Source: Corallococcus carmarthensis
GTDB taxonomy: Bacteria > Myxococcota > Myxococcia > Myxococcales > Myxococcaceae
Assembly (NCBI RefSeq): GCF_003611695.1
Contig: NZ_RAWE01000040.1
Location: forward strand, 1-59,943
Length of the DNA: 59,943 nt
Reading direction: 5' to 3'
The translations under genes and the position numbers were made by a program. This document shows positions 18,171-27,500 of the stretch, one piece after another (within the stretch, counting starts at the first letter, position 1; each line of letters starts with the position of its first letter). The notes beneath the pieces were generated by a model. That model ran no database searches and was not told the origin of the DNA. It was given only the letters and a program-made list of their open reading frames with translations.

Positions 18171-19241
18171 TTATCGCGCCGAAGCCTCGTCCGCGCTCAC
18201 CCAGACGTGATGTTCGACCTTGGACCAGTTCTTCTGGGCCGCGGGTGACAGCGTCGCGTACCCCGGCCTCGAGCTCTCCTTCAGGTAGTGCTGGTACGCC
18301 TCCTGCGCCGTCGCTCCGTAGCCCAGGACGTACGCGTACATGAACATGTCGGTGGAGAAGTTGTACTGATCCGCGTTGTCTGGGTGCTCGTACATGGTCG
18401 CGAGCAGCACACCGCCGCCCTTCGGGATGTGCGGTTCCACGCGCGGGAGGATCTTGTCCAGCGCCTCCTCCATCCGCTTGGAATTGACGGCGGTGACCAA
18501 CCCGCTCATCACCCACCCCACCACGGCTCCGCTCCACTCGTAGGACTTCGGCCCGGTGAACACGCGGACACCCGTCCCTGCCGGTTGGATCGTCACGGAT
18601 GTCACCCGCAGCTTCCGCTGCGGCACCAGCGGCTTCACCGCCACTTCGTTACGGGGCTGCGTCAGGGGCACTGGCTGGGCCAACGGGGGCAGGGGCTTCG
18701 TGACTCCCACCAGCCGCGAACCGCCCAGGATGGCCTGCCCCGGCTTCTGGCGCTCCGCGTACCCCTGTGACGGCTTGAAGGACACGTGCCGCAGCTTCCG
18801 CTCCTGCACGTCGTCCGCGTAGCGGATCTCCGGCGGCTGCATCGCGTACCCGGCCTTCACGTTCTCCTGGTGCACCTGCCCCATCAGCTTCTCCACCGTG
18901 CCGCTGCCCTTGTTGATGCTCCCGTCCACCAACGCCAACCGCACGTACCCGTAGCCGTACCGCGTGCCTCGATCCTTCGAGTACACGTGGTCCACGTCGT
19001 ACCCCGTGGGCACCGTGCCGAACGCGCTCACCCAGGCAGTGCGGTAGTTCGAATAGGACGGGTTCACCCACAGCTGCAGGTCCCCTCCGTAGCCTCGCAC
19101 CACGAGCACGTCCTTGGCCTGGTAGCGGCCCAGCGACTCGCAGTGGCCGATGTACTTCGCCAGGGCCGCCTGATCCTTCGCGGCGATGGGGATTCGGGGG
19201 TCGGTCTGGGGTGGACTCACTGGGAGTGAAGAGCCAAACAC
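18171..19241 (-). CDS. Uncharacterised protein with a DxDH motif
   Basis: I do not recognise this 356-residue protein with certainty. The N-terminal half contains GYDVDHVYSKDRGTRYGYGY followed by VRLALVDGSINKGSG and an EK pair. A G-x-DVDH-x..R..GY.YVRL..V...N..G pattern occurs in some HNH-like nuclease or polymorphic-toxin domains, so a nuclease-like fold is possible (weak inference). The middle is basic and proline-rich; the C-terminal part has a long helix (WVMSGLVTAVNSKRMEEALD) and GGGVLLATMYEHPDNADQYN. There is no signal peptide or membrane helix. The start is GTG at 19241. It converges on the beta-lactamase pair and is divergent from the large TPR gene. No neighbouring immunity or secretion gene is evident. 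Confidence 0.6.
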   Translation of the reverse strand: MFGSSLPVSPPQTDPRIPIAAKDQAALAKYIGHCESLGRYQAKDVLVVRGYGGDLQLWVNPSYSNYRTAWVSAFGTVPTGYDVDHVYSKDRGTRYGYGYVRLALVDGSINKGSGTVEKLMGQVHQENVKAGYAMQPPEIRYADDVQERKLRHVSFKPSQGYAERQKPGQAILGGSRLVGVTKPLPPLAQPVPLTQPRNEVAVKPLVPQRKLRVTSVTIQPAGTGVRVFTGPKSYEWSGAVVGWVMSGLVTAVNSKRMEEALDKILPRVEPHIPKGGGVLLATMYEHPDNADQYNFSTDMFMYAYVLGYGATAQEAYQHYLKESSRPGYATLSPAAQKNWSKVEHHVWVSADEASAR

Positions 19242-19428
19242 AGCCCTCCGCGCCGGGGCAACACGGCGTCCGGTGAATCTTCGACAAGCAAGCCATCCGC
19301 CCGTCCGCCTGCCTCCCCTGCACTCAAATCGCCAGGAAAGACGGGAAGTTGAGGGGCCAGCCGAGCGCGTGGTACGAACTCCCGTTCAGTCTCCCCCCTC
19401 AAATCCAAAGTGCCTGGAGCCGGCTTCC

Positions 19429-22400
19429 ATGAGCGAGCGCAATGACGTCACGCGGCCTTCGTCCCCCGCATCGGTGCCTCCCCCCGGGGCCCCGGAGGCT
19501 GGCGCGGTCCAGGCACTCGCACAGAACGTGACCACCCTGCCCGCCGCCGTTCCCCAGGCCAGCGCCGAGGACGATGCCCGCGAGCGCATCGCTTCCATGG
19601 AGCGCGAGGCCAAGGCGCTCGCCACCACCGAGCCCCAGACGGCCGCCCTCCTCTTCCATGAGGTCGGTCTGCTCTGGGAAGAACCGCTCAAGAATCCTCG
19701 CAACGCCGCCGTCGCGTTCCAGAACGCGTACAAGCTGGCGCCTCGATTCCTCGCGAACATCCGCGCCGCTCGCCGCCTCTTCGCCGACGTCGGCAACTGG
19801 CAGATGGTCGTGCAGCTCATCGACGCGGAGCTCATCGCCTCCGACGACGCTCGCCAGCAGGCCTCCCTCCTCTTCGAGAAGGGGCAGATCCTCGAGGAGC
19901 GCCTGTCCCGCGACAACGACGCCGCGGATGCCCTGCGCCAGGCCCTGGACCGCAAGCCCACCGACGTCACCCTCCTCACCCAGCTCGAGTCCGTCTACGC
20001 CTCGCGCAACGACGCGGGCGCGCTGGTGGAGATCTACCGGCTGCTCGCCGCCGCCGTCGTCCCTCCGTCCCTTCGCGCCCACTACCTCACCTCCGCGGGC
20101 ATGGTCCTGGAGGAGCGCCTCAAGCAGAAGGAGGCCGCCGCCGCGGCGTTCCGCGAGGCCTTCGCGCTCGACCGCTCCGACCCGCTGCTCCAGGCCGCCG
20201 TCAAGCGCGTCGCCGAGCGCGAGGGCCGCACCGACGAGCTCCTCTCCGCCCTCCTCTCCGAGGCCGAGGGCCAGGGCTCCCAGGGCGCTCCCGCCTACCT
20301 CCACATCGCCAAGGTCCATGACCGCCTGGGCCGCAAGGACGATGCCCTGTCCGCGCTGCTCGCCGCTCGCCGCGTGAGCCCGCATGAGCCGCTCGTCCTC
20401 AGCGCGCTCGCCGGCATCTACGAGACCCAAGGGCGCTTCGAGGAGCTGGCCGACGTGCTGCTCGCGTGGGTGGGCTCCATCAACGACGAGAGCGAACTCG
20501 TCGCCATCAACCTGCGCCTCGCCGCGCTGTACGAGGACGACCTCAAGCGCGACCAGGAGGCCGCCGCCCGCTACCAGGCCATCCTCGCCCGCATCCCCAG
20601 CCATGCCGCCGCGCTCGCGGGCCTGGGCAAGCTGTCGTACCGGATGAAGAACTGGGAAGGCCTCGTCGCCGTCTTCGACGCGGAGGTCACCGCCGCCGAG
20701 GACGCCAAGGGCAAGGCCGCGCGCATGTACAAGGCGGCTGAGATTCTGGAAGAGCGCCTGGGCCGCCAGGAGGACGCCATCGCGCGCTACAACGCGTGCC
20801 TCCAGCTCCAGCCCGGCTACCTCCCCGCGCAGAAGGCCCTCACCCGCCTCTACGAGCGCCAGGGCCGCTTCGCCGAGCTCGTGTCGATGTTCGAGCAGGA
20901 CCTGCTCCAGACGTCCGACCGTGATCAGGTCATCACCACGCTCAACAAGATGGCGGTCATCTACGAGGACCGCCTGGGTGACCTGGACCACGCCATCGAG
21001 TGCATGAAGCGCATCCTCGACCTGGCGTCGGATCACCTGCCCACGCTGCGCAACCTGGCCCGCCTCTACGAGCGCGCCGGTCGCTATCGTGAGCTGCTGG
21101 AGACCAACGACCTGGAGGCGTCGTTCGCCGGGGACACCAAGCAGGTCCTGTCGCTGCTCCACCGCAACGCGGAGATCCTCGACGAGCACCTGAAGGACCG
21201 CGTGGGCGCCATCACCGCGTATGAGCGTGTGCTCGCGCTGTCGCCGTCGTACCTGCCCGCGCTCAAGGCCCTGGGCCGGCTGTACGCGCAGGACAGCCGC
21301 TGGGAGAAGCTCATCGACATGTACCGCGCGGAGTCGGAGATCTCTCCCTCCACCGACGCGGCCGCCGCGCTCATCTACAAGATTGGCGAGCTGTACGAGC
21401 ACCGCCTCAAGCAGGAGAACGAGGCGCTGGCGTCGTACCAGGAGGCGCTGATGCTGGCGCCCAGCTACTTCCCGGCGCTGCGCGCGCTGGCCCGCATCCA
21501 CCGGGCCCACGAGGCGTGGGAGCCCCTGGTGGAGGTGCTGCGCGCGGACGCCGCCAACCGCACCGACCCGCTGGAGCGCGCCAACGCGCTCTACCAGGCC
21601 GCCGCCATCTGGGAGGACCAGCTGGGCCGCCCGGAGCTGGCCATCGACGGCTATCAGGAAGTGCTGCGCCTCACGCCGGGCCACGCCGCCACGCTGCGCG
21701 CGCTGGAGCGCCTGTACGTCGCGCAGGACAACGTGAAGGAGCTGGTCTCCATCCTCGACCGCGAGACGCAGGTGGGCCAGACGCCCGCGGCCAAGGTGAC
21801 CGCGTACCTCAAGCTCGCGCGGCTGTACCTGGACCGCTTCCAGGAGCCGTCCCGCGCCGCGCAGTGCTGCGAGTCCGTGCTGGGCCTGGAGCCCGGCAAC
21901 CTCTCCGCCCTCACGATGCTGGAGCGCATCCGCGTGTCGGACCGCCCCCGCCGCGCGGAGCTGCGCGCCCGCATCGCCGAGCGCGTCACCGACCCGCGCC
22001 TGTCCAGCGCCCTGCGCCTCTTGGCCGCAGCGGATCAGGAGAAGGGCCCGCCCACCGAGCGCACCCTGGAGGTCTACCAGCGCGCGTTCGACGCGGACCC
22101 CTCCGACGCGCGCCTCGCCTTCGGCCTGGAGCGCGTGCTGCGCCAGATTGGTGACACCGCCGGCCTGTCGCGCATGTACGCCATGCGGCTGGCCATCACC
22201 ACCGACGCCACGGAGGCGCTGGAGCTGCTCCTGCGCGCCGCCGAGCTGGCGGAGAAGAACCCCGACCTGGAGCCCGCCGCCGCCCTCTACCGGCAGGCGC
22301 TGGAGCTCCAGTCGCAGTGCCTCCCCGCGCTCCAGGGCGCGCGCCGCGTGGCCCTGCGCCGGGGCGACTTCGCCACCGCCCGCGCCATGATGGAGACCGA

Positions 22401-24495
22401 GGCCCGCGCGAGCCGCGACACCAAGAGCGCCATCGAAGGCTTCGTCGCCGCCGCGAAGCTCGCGGCCCAGAAGCTCAATGATCCGGACGGCGCCTCGGCC
22501 CTCTACCGGCTGGCGCTGGAGCGCGACCCGCTGCACCCGGGCGCGGCCACCGGCCTGGAGGAGCTGCTCGCGCAGCGCGGCGGCTCCTCCGACCTCGCGG
22601 CCCTGCACGAGCGGCGCGCGGAGGCACGGCTCGCGCAGCGTGATGTGGAGGCCGCCGCGGCGGCGTATGTCACCGCGGCCCGGCTGCACAACGTGGCCCT
22701 GGGGGACAGGGCCCGCGCGCTCGCGGTGCTGGAGAAGGCCCTGGCGGCCCGGCCCGGCTTCCCCGACGCGCTGGAGACTCGCGGCCTGCTCCTCCTGGAG
22801 GCGCAGCAGTACGCGGAGGCCGCGCAGATGCTCGGCCAGCGCGTGCAGCAGGGCGGCGACCCTCGCGTGCTCGCGCAGCACCACCTGACGCTGGGCGCGC
22901 TCTACCAGCAGCACCTCAACGACCCGGGCCGCGCGGCCGCGCACCTCCAGACGGCGCTGGCCACCCTGCCCCGCCACCCGGAGGCGCTGGAGCGGCTGGC
23001 CACGGTGTACGCGCAGGGCCGCAACTTCGGCGGCGCGGTGGACTGCCTGCGGCGGCTGTTGGATCAGGACCTGCCCAACGACGCCCGCGCGCGCTTCACC
23101 GTGGAGCTGGCGCGCATCCACGACGAGGGCCTGGGCGACGTCGCCTCCGCCACGGCGCTCTACAAGAAGGCGCTGGAGCTGACGCCGGGCGAGCCCGCGC
23201 TGGTGGACCGGCTGGTGGTCCTCTACGAGCGCCAGCGCAACCTGCCGGAGCTGGCGCAGATGCTGGAGGCCCAGGCTGCCGCCACGGCGTCCACGGACGT
23301 CAAGCGCGCCGTGGCCCTGCGCATCCGCGTGGCGGGCTTCTACGCGGGCCCGCTGGCGGAGCCTGCTCGCGCCACCGTCATCTACCGGCAGATCGTGGAG
23401 CAGGACTCGCAGAACCTCCAGGCCCGCGCCGCGCTGGCGGAGCTGTATGGCCGCGACATGGCCAGCTACCCGCTCGCCATCGAGGAGCACCGGCAGCTGC
23501 TGCGCCTGGACCCCGCGCGCCTGGAGAGCCTGCATGCGCTGTTCAAGCTCTGGGATGCCCAGAAGCAGCAGGACAAGGCATTCGCCGTCGCCGCGGTGCT
23601 GACGTTCCTGCGCGCCACCAACGAGGTGGAGCAGGCCTTCTACTCGGAGGCCCGCGTCCGGCAGCCGCAGGAGCCGCGTGAAGCCCTGACTCCCAATGAC
23701 GTGGACACCGTCCTCCTGCACCCGGCCGCGCGCGGCCCGCTGACGGAGCTCCTGCGCGCCATGGGCGAGCACCTGGGCAAGGTCTACCCGCCGCAGTTCG
23801 AGATGCTCGGCGTCAACCCGAAGACGGACAAGCTCAAGCCGGACTCGGCCGTGTTCAAGGCCGTGCGCGCGGTGGCGCAGACCTTCGGCGTGGAGGAGTT
23901 CGAGGTCTACCTCGCCCGGCGCGGCATGCTGCAGTTGGAGACGACGGAGCCCCTGTCCCTGTGCGTGGGCCAGGACGTCGTGCGCCGCTTCAATGCCCGC
24001 GAGCAGAAGTTCCTCATCGGCAAGGCGGTGCTGGGCCTGCTCAACAAGACGGCCGTCCTCGCCAAGACGTCCCAGGGCGAGACGGTGGACCTGTTCGGCA
24101 ACGCCATCCGCGTCCACGTGCAGCAGTTCAACGGCCTGGGCCGGCGCAACGACGAGACGACCAAGCAGCTCAAGAAGGCCTTCAACCGCAAGGCGATGAA
24201 GGCCTCGGAAGGCCCCGCGCAGACGCTGTCCGAGCAGCCGAAGATCGACGTGGCCTCGGTGGTGGACGCGCTCGGCTTCTCCGCGGACCGCGCGGGTCTG
24301 CTGGTGTGCGGAGACCCGTCCGTGGGCCTCACCATGGTGCTGCGCGAGGATCCGAACGTGGTGGCCAACAAGCAGGAGAGCACCGACACCCTCCTCCAGG
24401 CGGTGCGCGAGCGCGCGGACCTGAAGGCCCTGCTGACGTGGCTGCTCACGGACGACTTCTTCCGGCTGCGCCAGCGGCTGGGCCTGTCGCTGTAG
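19429..24495 (+). CDS. Giant tetratricopeptide-repeat protein
   Basis: A 1688-residue protein built almost wholly of TPR-type helical pairs. From about residue 60 to 1400 the pattern recurs every 34-40 residues, with recurring LYERQGRF, AAxxYQxALxLxPxYLPAL and WExLVxVLxxD phrases. The last ~280 residues depart from TPR: NDVDTVLLHPAARGPLTELL, FEMLGVNPKTDKLKPDSAVF and FGVEEFEVYLARRGMLQLET suggest a globular C-terminal domain. There is no signal peptide or transmembrane helix, so it is probably a cytoplasmic scaffold. ATG 19429 (MSERNDVTRPSSP) is preferred over an upstream in-frame ATG at 19186 that lies inside the divergent gene. A 1.8 kb-codon antisense frame here is a codon-bias artefact. The specific function is unknown. 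Confidence 0.88.
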   Translation: MSERNDVTRPSSPASVPPPGAPEAGAVQALAQNVTTLPAAVPQASAEDDARERIASMEREAKALATTEPQTAALLFHEVGLLWEEPLKNPRNAAVAFQNAYKLAPRFLANIRAARRLFADVGNWQMVVQLIDAELIASDDARQQASLLFEKGQILEERLSRDNDAADALRQALDRKPTDVTLLTQLESVYASRNDAGALVEIYRLLAAAVVPPSLRAHYLTSAGMVLEERLKQKEAAAAAFREAFALDRSDPLLQAAVKRVAEREGRTDELLSALLSEAEGQGSQGAPAYLHIAKVHDRLGRKDDALSALLAARRVSPHEPLVLSALAGIYETQGRFEELADVLLAWVGSINDESELVAINLRLAALYEDDLKRDQEAAARYQAILARIPSHAAALAGLGKLSYRMKNWEGLVAVFDAEVTAAEDAKGKAARMYKAAEILEERLGRQEDAIARYNACLQLQPGYLPAQKALTRLYERQGRFAELVSMFEQDLLQTSDRDQVITTLNKMAVIYEDRLGDLDHAIECMKRILDLASDHLPTLRNLARLYERAGRYRELLETNDLEASFAGDTKQVLSLLHRNAEILDEHLKDRVGAITAYERVLALSPSYLPALKALGRLYAQDSRWEKLIDMYRAESEISPSTDAAAALIYKIGELYEHRLKQENEALASYQEALMLAPSYFPALRALARIHRAHEAWEPLVEVLRADAANRTDPLERANALYQAAAIWEDQLGRPELAIDGYQEVLRLTPGHAATLRALERLYVAQDNVKELVSILDRETQVGQTPAAKVTAYLKLARLYLDRFQEPSRAAQCCESVLGLEPGNLSALTMLERIRVSDRPRRAELRARIAERVTDPRLSSALRLLAAADQEKGPPTERTLEVYQRAFDADPSDARLAFGLERVLRQIGDTAGLSRMYAMRLAITTDATEALELLLRAAELAEKNPDLEPAAALYRQALELQSQCLPALQGARRVALRRGDFATARAMMETEARASRDTKSAIEGFVAAAKLAAQKLNDPDGASALYRLALERDPLHPGAATGLEELLAQRGGSSDLAALHERRAEARLAQRDVEAAAAAYVTAARLHNVALGDRARALAVLEKALAARPGFPDALETRGLLLLEAQQYAEAAQMLGQRVQQGGDPRVLAQHHLTLGALYQQHLNDPGRAAAHLQTALATLPRHPEALERLATVYAQGRNFGGAVDCLRRLLDQDLPNDARARFTVELARIHDEGLGDVASATALYKKALELTPGEPALVDRLVVLYERQRNLPELAQMLEAQAAATASTDVKRAVALRIRVAGFYAGPLAEPARATVIYRQIVEQDSQNLQARAALAELYGRDMASYPLAIEEHRQLLRLDPARLESLHALFKLWDAQKQQDKAFAVAAVLTFLRATNEVEQAFYSEARVRQPQEPREALTPNDVDTVLLHPAARGPLTELLRAMGEHLGKVYPPQFEMLGVNPKTDKLKPDSAVFKAVRAVAQTFGVEEFEVYLARRGMLQLETTEPLSLCVGQDVVRRFNAREQKFLIGKAVLGLLNKTAVLAKTSQGETVDLFGNAIRVHVQQFNGLGRRNDETTKQLKKAFNRKAMKASEGPAQTLSEQPKIDVASVVDALGFSADRAGLLVCGDPSVGLTMVLREDPNVVANKQESTDTLLQAVRERADLKALLTWLLTDDFFRLRQRLGLSL

Positions 24496-24500
24496 CCGCG

Positions 24501-25238
24501 CTACTCCCGGCGGACCAGCGCGTCCGCCGGGAACCCCGCGAGCAGGCGGCCCACGGCGTCGTCCACGTGGGCCCGCTCCGGAGCCTCCACCGTCACCTTC
24601 ACGCGGTAGTCCATGGCCGCGTCGAACACGGGATACGAGCCGATGGCCACGTGGGGCATGTCCAGCGCCACGCGGTCCAGCACGGCGGCCAGGGCGCTCT
24701 CGCCCAGGTTGAAGTAGAGGTTGACCAGGTGCACCGGCGTGCCGCTCAGCCGTGAGAGCACCGTCTCCAGTTGCAGCCGGAAGAGCTGCGGCACCCCCGG
24801 CAGCAGGAAGAGGTCTCCCACCGTCAGCACGGGGAACCACATGCCCGGCTGGGCCAGGAGCACCGCGCCCTCTGGAGCGTCCGCCAGGCGCAGGGACTCC
24901 GGCGTCACCGGCGACGTGCCCGCGCGGGCCTGGATGGCCGACACCATCTCCGGCAGGCGCACCACGGGCCGGCCCAGCGCGAGCGCCACCGCGCGCACCG
25001 TGACGTCGTCGTGGGTGGGGCCAATGCCTCCGCTGGTGAAGACGTAGCGGGCCTTGCGCCGGGCGCGGGCGACCGCGTCCACGATGGCGTCCACGTCGTC
25101 CAGGATGGTCTCCACCGAGACGAGCGGAATGCCCAACTCCCGCAGCCGCTGGATGAGGTGGGGGCCGTTCTCGTCCTTCACCTTCGCGGTGAGGACCTCG
25201 TTGCCAATGATGATCGCCGCCGCGCCGGTGCGCTCCAT
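24501..25238 (-). CDS. CinA/MoaB-type molybdopterin-binding domain protein
   Basis: A 245-residue protein of the competence/damage-inducible protein A N-terminal (MoCF_biosynth) family. Landmarks are AAIIIGNEVLTAKVKDENG at the N-terminus, VFTSGGIGPTHDDVTVRAVA in the centre and LFLLPGVPQLFRLQLE. CinA-type proteins act in pyridine-nucleotide repair (nicotinamide mononucleotide deamidase is the C-terminal CinA domain, absent here) or bind molybdopterin; ADP-ribose pyrophosphatase activity is reported for the N-terminal domain in some members. ATG 25238 (MERTGAAAIIIGNE) is chosen because it starts directly at the first strand; the frame extends upstream without conservation. It is divergent from the acyl-CoA dehydrogenase. 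Confidence 0.88.
   Translation of the reverse strand: MERTGAAAIIIGNEVLTAKVKDENGPHLIQRLRELGIPLVSVETILDDVDAIVDAVARARRKARYVFTSGGIGPTHDDVTVRAVALALGRPVVRLPEMVSAIQARAGTSPVTPESLRLADAPEGAVLLAQPGMWFPVLTVGDLFLLPGVPQLFRLQLETVLSRLSGTPVHLVNLYFNLGESALAAVLDRVALDMPHVAIGSYPVFDAAMDYRVKVTVEAPERAHVDDAVGRLLAGFPADALVRRE
24505..24532. terminator. Bidirectional hairpin between convergent genes
   Basis: A perfect 11-bp stem (TCCCGGCGGAC / GTCCGCCGGGA) with a 6-base loop, placed 10 bases after the TPR gene stop and inside the last codons of the convergent CinA-like gene. There is no T run, so it is a likely but not certain terminator. Confidence 0.55.
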
Positions 25239-25347
25239 GGGATCGCGGACTCTACTCCAACGGACCCCGGGGGTGGACTCGCGCGATGCACTGGCGCGGA
25301 CCCGCCCTGTCCTGGAGTCAGCAGGTGGGGACGGACATCCTTCGCGC

Positions 25348-26502
25348 ATGGACTCCCATGAGACCCGGGACGCGATCCGCGCGTCCGTGCGTGCCCTCTG
25401 CAACCGCTTCCCTCCGAAGTACTGGCGCACCCTCGACGCGGAGCGTGAATACCCTCACGACTTCGTCAAGGCCCTCACCGAGGCCGGCCTGCTGGCGGCC
25501 CTCATCCCGGCCGAGTACGGCGGCGCGGGGCTGGGCCTGCGCGAGGCGGCCGTGGTGCTGGGGGAGATCAACCACTTCGGCGGGAACGCGTCCGCGTGTC
25601 ATGCGCAGATGTATGTGATGAACGTGCTGCTGCGGCACGGCTCCGCGGAGCAGAAGCAGCGGTACCTGCCGGAGATCGCCGCGGGCCTGCTGCGGCTCCA
25701 GGCGTTCGCCGTGACGGAGCCGAACTCGGGCTCGGACACCACCGCCATCGAGACGACGGCGGTCCGGCGGGGGGACCGCTACGTCGTGAACGGCCAGAAG
25801 ATCTTCATCTCGCGCGTCCTCCAGTCCGACCTGATGCTTTTGCTCGCACGGACGACACCCCGGGCGGAGGTGCGCAAGAAGACGGAGGGGATGAGCGTGT
25901 TCCTGCTCGACCTGCGCAAGACGCAGGGACTGGAGGTGCGGCCCATCCGAACCATGCTCAACCACGCGACGAACGCGCTGTTCTTCGAGGACGTCGAAGT
26001 GCCCGCCGAGGGGCTGATTGGCGAAGAGGGCAAGGGCTTCTCGTACATCCTGGACGGCATGAACGCGGAGCGGGTGCTCGTCGCCTCGGAGGCGATCGGG
26101 GATGGCCGCTGGTTCATCGAGAAGGCCGTCACCTATGCGCAGGAGCGCGTGGTGTTCGGCAAGCCGATTGGCGCGAACCAGGGCGTGCAGTTCCCCATCG
26201 CGAAGGCGCACACGGCGCTCACGGCCGCGTCCCTGCTGACGGAGCAGGCCGCGACGCTCTTCGACAGCCACCAGTCCTGCGCGGCCGAAGCGAACATGGC
26301 GAAGTACCTGGCCGCCGAAGCCGCCTGGGAGGCCGCCAACGCCTGCATGGACACCTACGGCGGCTATGGCTTCGCGGAGGAGTACGACGTCGAGCGCAAG
26401 TTCCGCGAGGTGCGCCTGTTCATCAACGCCCCCGTGAGCCGGAACATGGCGCTGTCGTACATCAGCCAGCACGTGCTCGGGCTGCCCCGCTCGTTCACGT
26501 AA
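25348..26502 (+). CDS. Acyl-CoA dehydrogenase family protein
   Basis: A flavin-dependent dehydrogenase that introduces an alpha-beta double bond into an acyl thioester. The 384 residues are standard length. Signatures are IPAEYGGAGLG (N-terminal helical domain), LQAFAVTEPNSGSDTTAIET (FAD/substrate signature 1), GDRYVVNGQKIFISR, and near the C-terminus CMDTYGGYGFAEEYDVER (signature 2 region). The usual catalytic Glu position falls in the YGGYGFAEEY helix-loop, but the substrate cannot be assigned. ATG 25348 starts MDSHETRDAIRASV. It converges with the quinone-oxidoreductase gene, with an 8-base overlap of 3' ends. It may supply desaturated acyl chains to the adjacent ketosynthase/FAAL locus, but that is only positional inference. 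Confidence 0.92.
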   Translation: MDSHETRDAIRASVRALCNRFPPKYWRTLDAEREYPHDFVKALTEAGLLAALIPAEYGGAGLGLREAAVVLGEINHFGGNASACHAQMYVMNVLLRHGSAEQKQRYLPEIAAGLLRLQAFAVTEPNSGSDTTAIETTAVRRGDRYVVNGQKIFISRVLQSDLMLLLARTTPRAEVRKKTEGMSVFLLDLRKTQGLEVRPIRTMLNHATNALFFEDVEVPAEGLIGEEGKGFSYILDGMNAERVLVASEAIGDGRWFIEKAVTYAQERVVFGKPIGANQGVQFPIAKAHTALTAASLLTEQAATLFDSHQSCAAEANMAKYLAAEAAWEAANACMDTYGGYGFAEEYDVERKFREVRLFINAPVSRNMALSYISQHVLGLPRSFT

Positions 26503-27499
26503 CGCCGGGCGGCGCGTCCCGGCCCTCGCGGACGTGGATCACGACCTTGCCGATGGCGCGTCGCTCCGCGAGGGTGCGCAGGCCGTCGGCGGTCTGATCC
26601 AGGGGGAGCCGAAGGGTGATGCGCGGAGTGATGCGGCCCTGCGCGTACCAGGAGAAGAGCTGGTCCATGGTTTCGCGGAGCGCGGCCGGGTCGTGGTAGC
26701 GGAAGTAGCGCAGCGACGACCCCAGCACCGCGCGGTGCTTCACGAGCAGCCGGTGGGCGGGGATGTTCGGCGCCTGGCCCGCGGCGAAGCCCACGAGCAC
26801 GTAGCGGCCTCCCCAGCCCAGCGTTGACAGCGCCGGATCGAAGAGCGGGCCTCCGACGGGATCGAAACAGACGCTCACGCCGGAGGACCCCGCGACGGCG
26901 AGGACCTGCTCCTTCCAGTTGGCATCGGCGTGGCTGATGACGTGGTCCGCGCCTGCTGCTCGCGCGACGGCCAGCTTGTCCGGTGTGCTCGCGACCGCGA
27001 TGACGGTGGCGCCCAGCGCCTTGCCCAACTGCACCGCCGCGAGCCCCACGCCGCCGCTGGCTCCAAGCACGAGGAGCACCTCCGACGGTTTCAGGTGGGC
27101 GACGCGTGTCAGCGCCAGGGCGGTGCTCACGTAGGCGCTGGTCAGCGCGGCGCCGACGTCGAAGGAGACGCCCGCTGGCAGCAGGAAGGTCTCCCGTGCC
27201 GAAGCCACCGCCTGCTCTGCGTAGCCCCCGTGCCACAGGATGGCTACGACCCGGTCTCCGGGTTGGAAGCCCGAGCCTTCGGGGGCGCTGGCGATCGTGC
27301 CCGCTGCCTCCAATCCGGGGACGAAGGGCAGCGCGGGACGGGTCTGATAGGTCCCGCCAATCATGAGGAGGTCGGCGAAGTTCACGCTGCAGGCGTGCAC
27401 GTCGATCTTCACCTCATCGGACTTGGGGACAGGCTCCGGGAACTCCGTGAGGGTGAGCTGCTCGGGGCCGCCCCACGTCCCGCAGACAATCGCTCGCAC
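26495..27499 (-). CDS. Quinone oxidoreductase-like zinc-independent MDR
   Basis: A medium-chain dehydrogenase/reductase of the NADPH:quinone oxidoreductase / enoyl-reductase type, 334 residues. The GroES-like N-terminal domain (VHACSVNFADLLMIGGTYQ, FVPGLEAAG) lacks the catalytic-zinc cysteine and histidine pattern of alcohol dehydrogenases. The Rossmann fold is LGASGGVGLAAVQLGKALGA. It reduces a quinone or an activated C=C bond with NADPH. The start is GTG at 27499. It follows the aldo-keto reductase stop by 1 base, so it is the last gene of the KS-thioesterase-AKR-QOR operon and could act as a tailoring enoyl reductase. Confidence 0.9.
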   Translation of the reverse strand: MRAIVCGTWGGPEQLTLTEFPEPVPKSDEVKIDVHACSVNFADLLMIGGTYQTRPALPFVPGLEAAGTIASAPEGSGFQPGDRVVAILWHGGYAEQAVASARETFLLPAGVSFDVGAALTSAYVSTALALTRVAHLKPSEVLLVLGASGGVGLAAVQLGKALGATVIAVASTPDKLAVARAAGADHVISHADANWKEQVLAVAGSSGVSVCFDPVGGPLFDPALSTLGWGGRYVLVGFAAGQAPNIPAHRLLVKHRAVLGSSLRYFRYHDPAALRETMDQLFSWYAQGRITPRITLRLPLDQTADGLRTLAERRAIGKVVIHVREGRDAPPGVT

Positions 27500-27500
27500 G

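Noticed and set aside
19399-24840. A 1813-residue open frame antisense to the TPR gene
   Set aside because: It encodes Leu/Arg/Gln/Gly/Val/His-rich sequence without domains, and arises from the GC-biased codons of the real TPR gene on the other strand, which has clear repeats.
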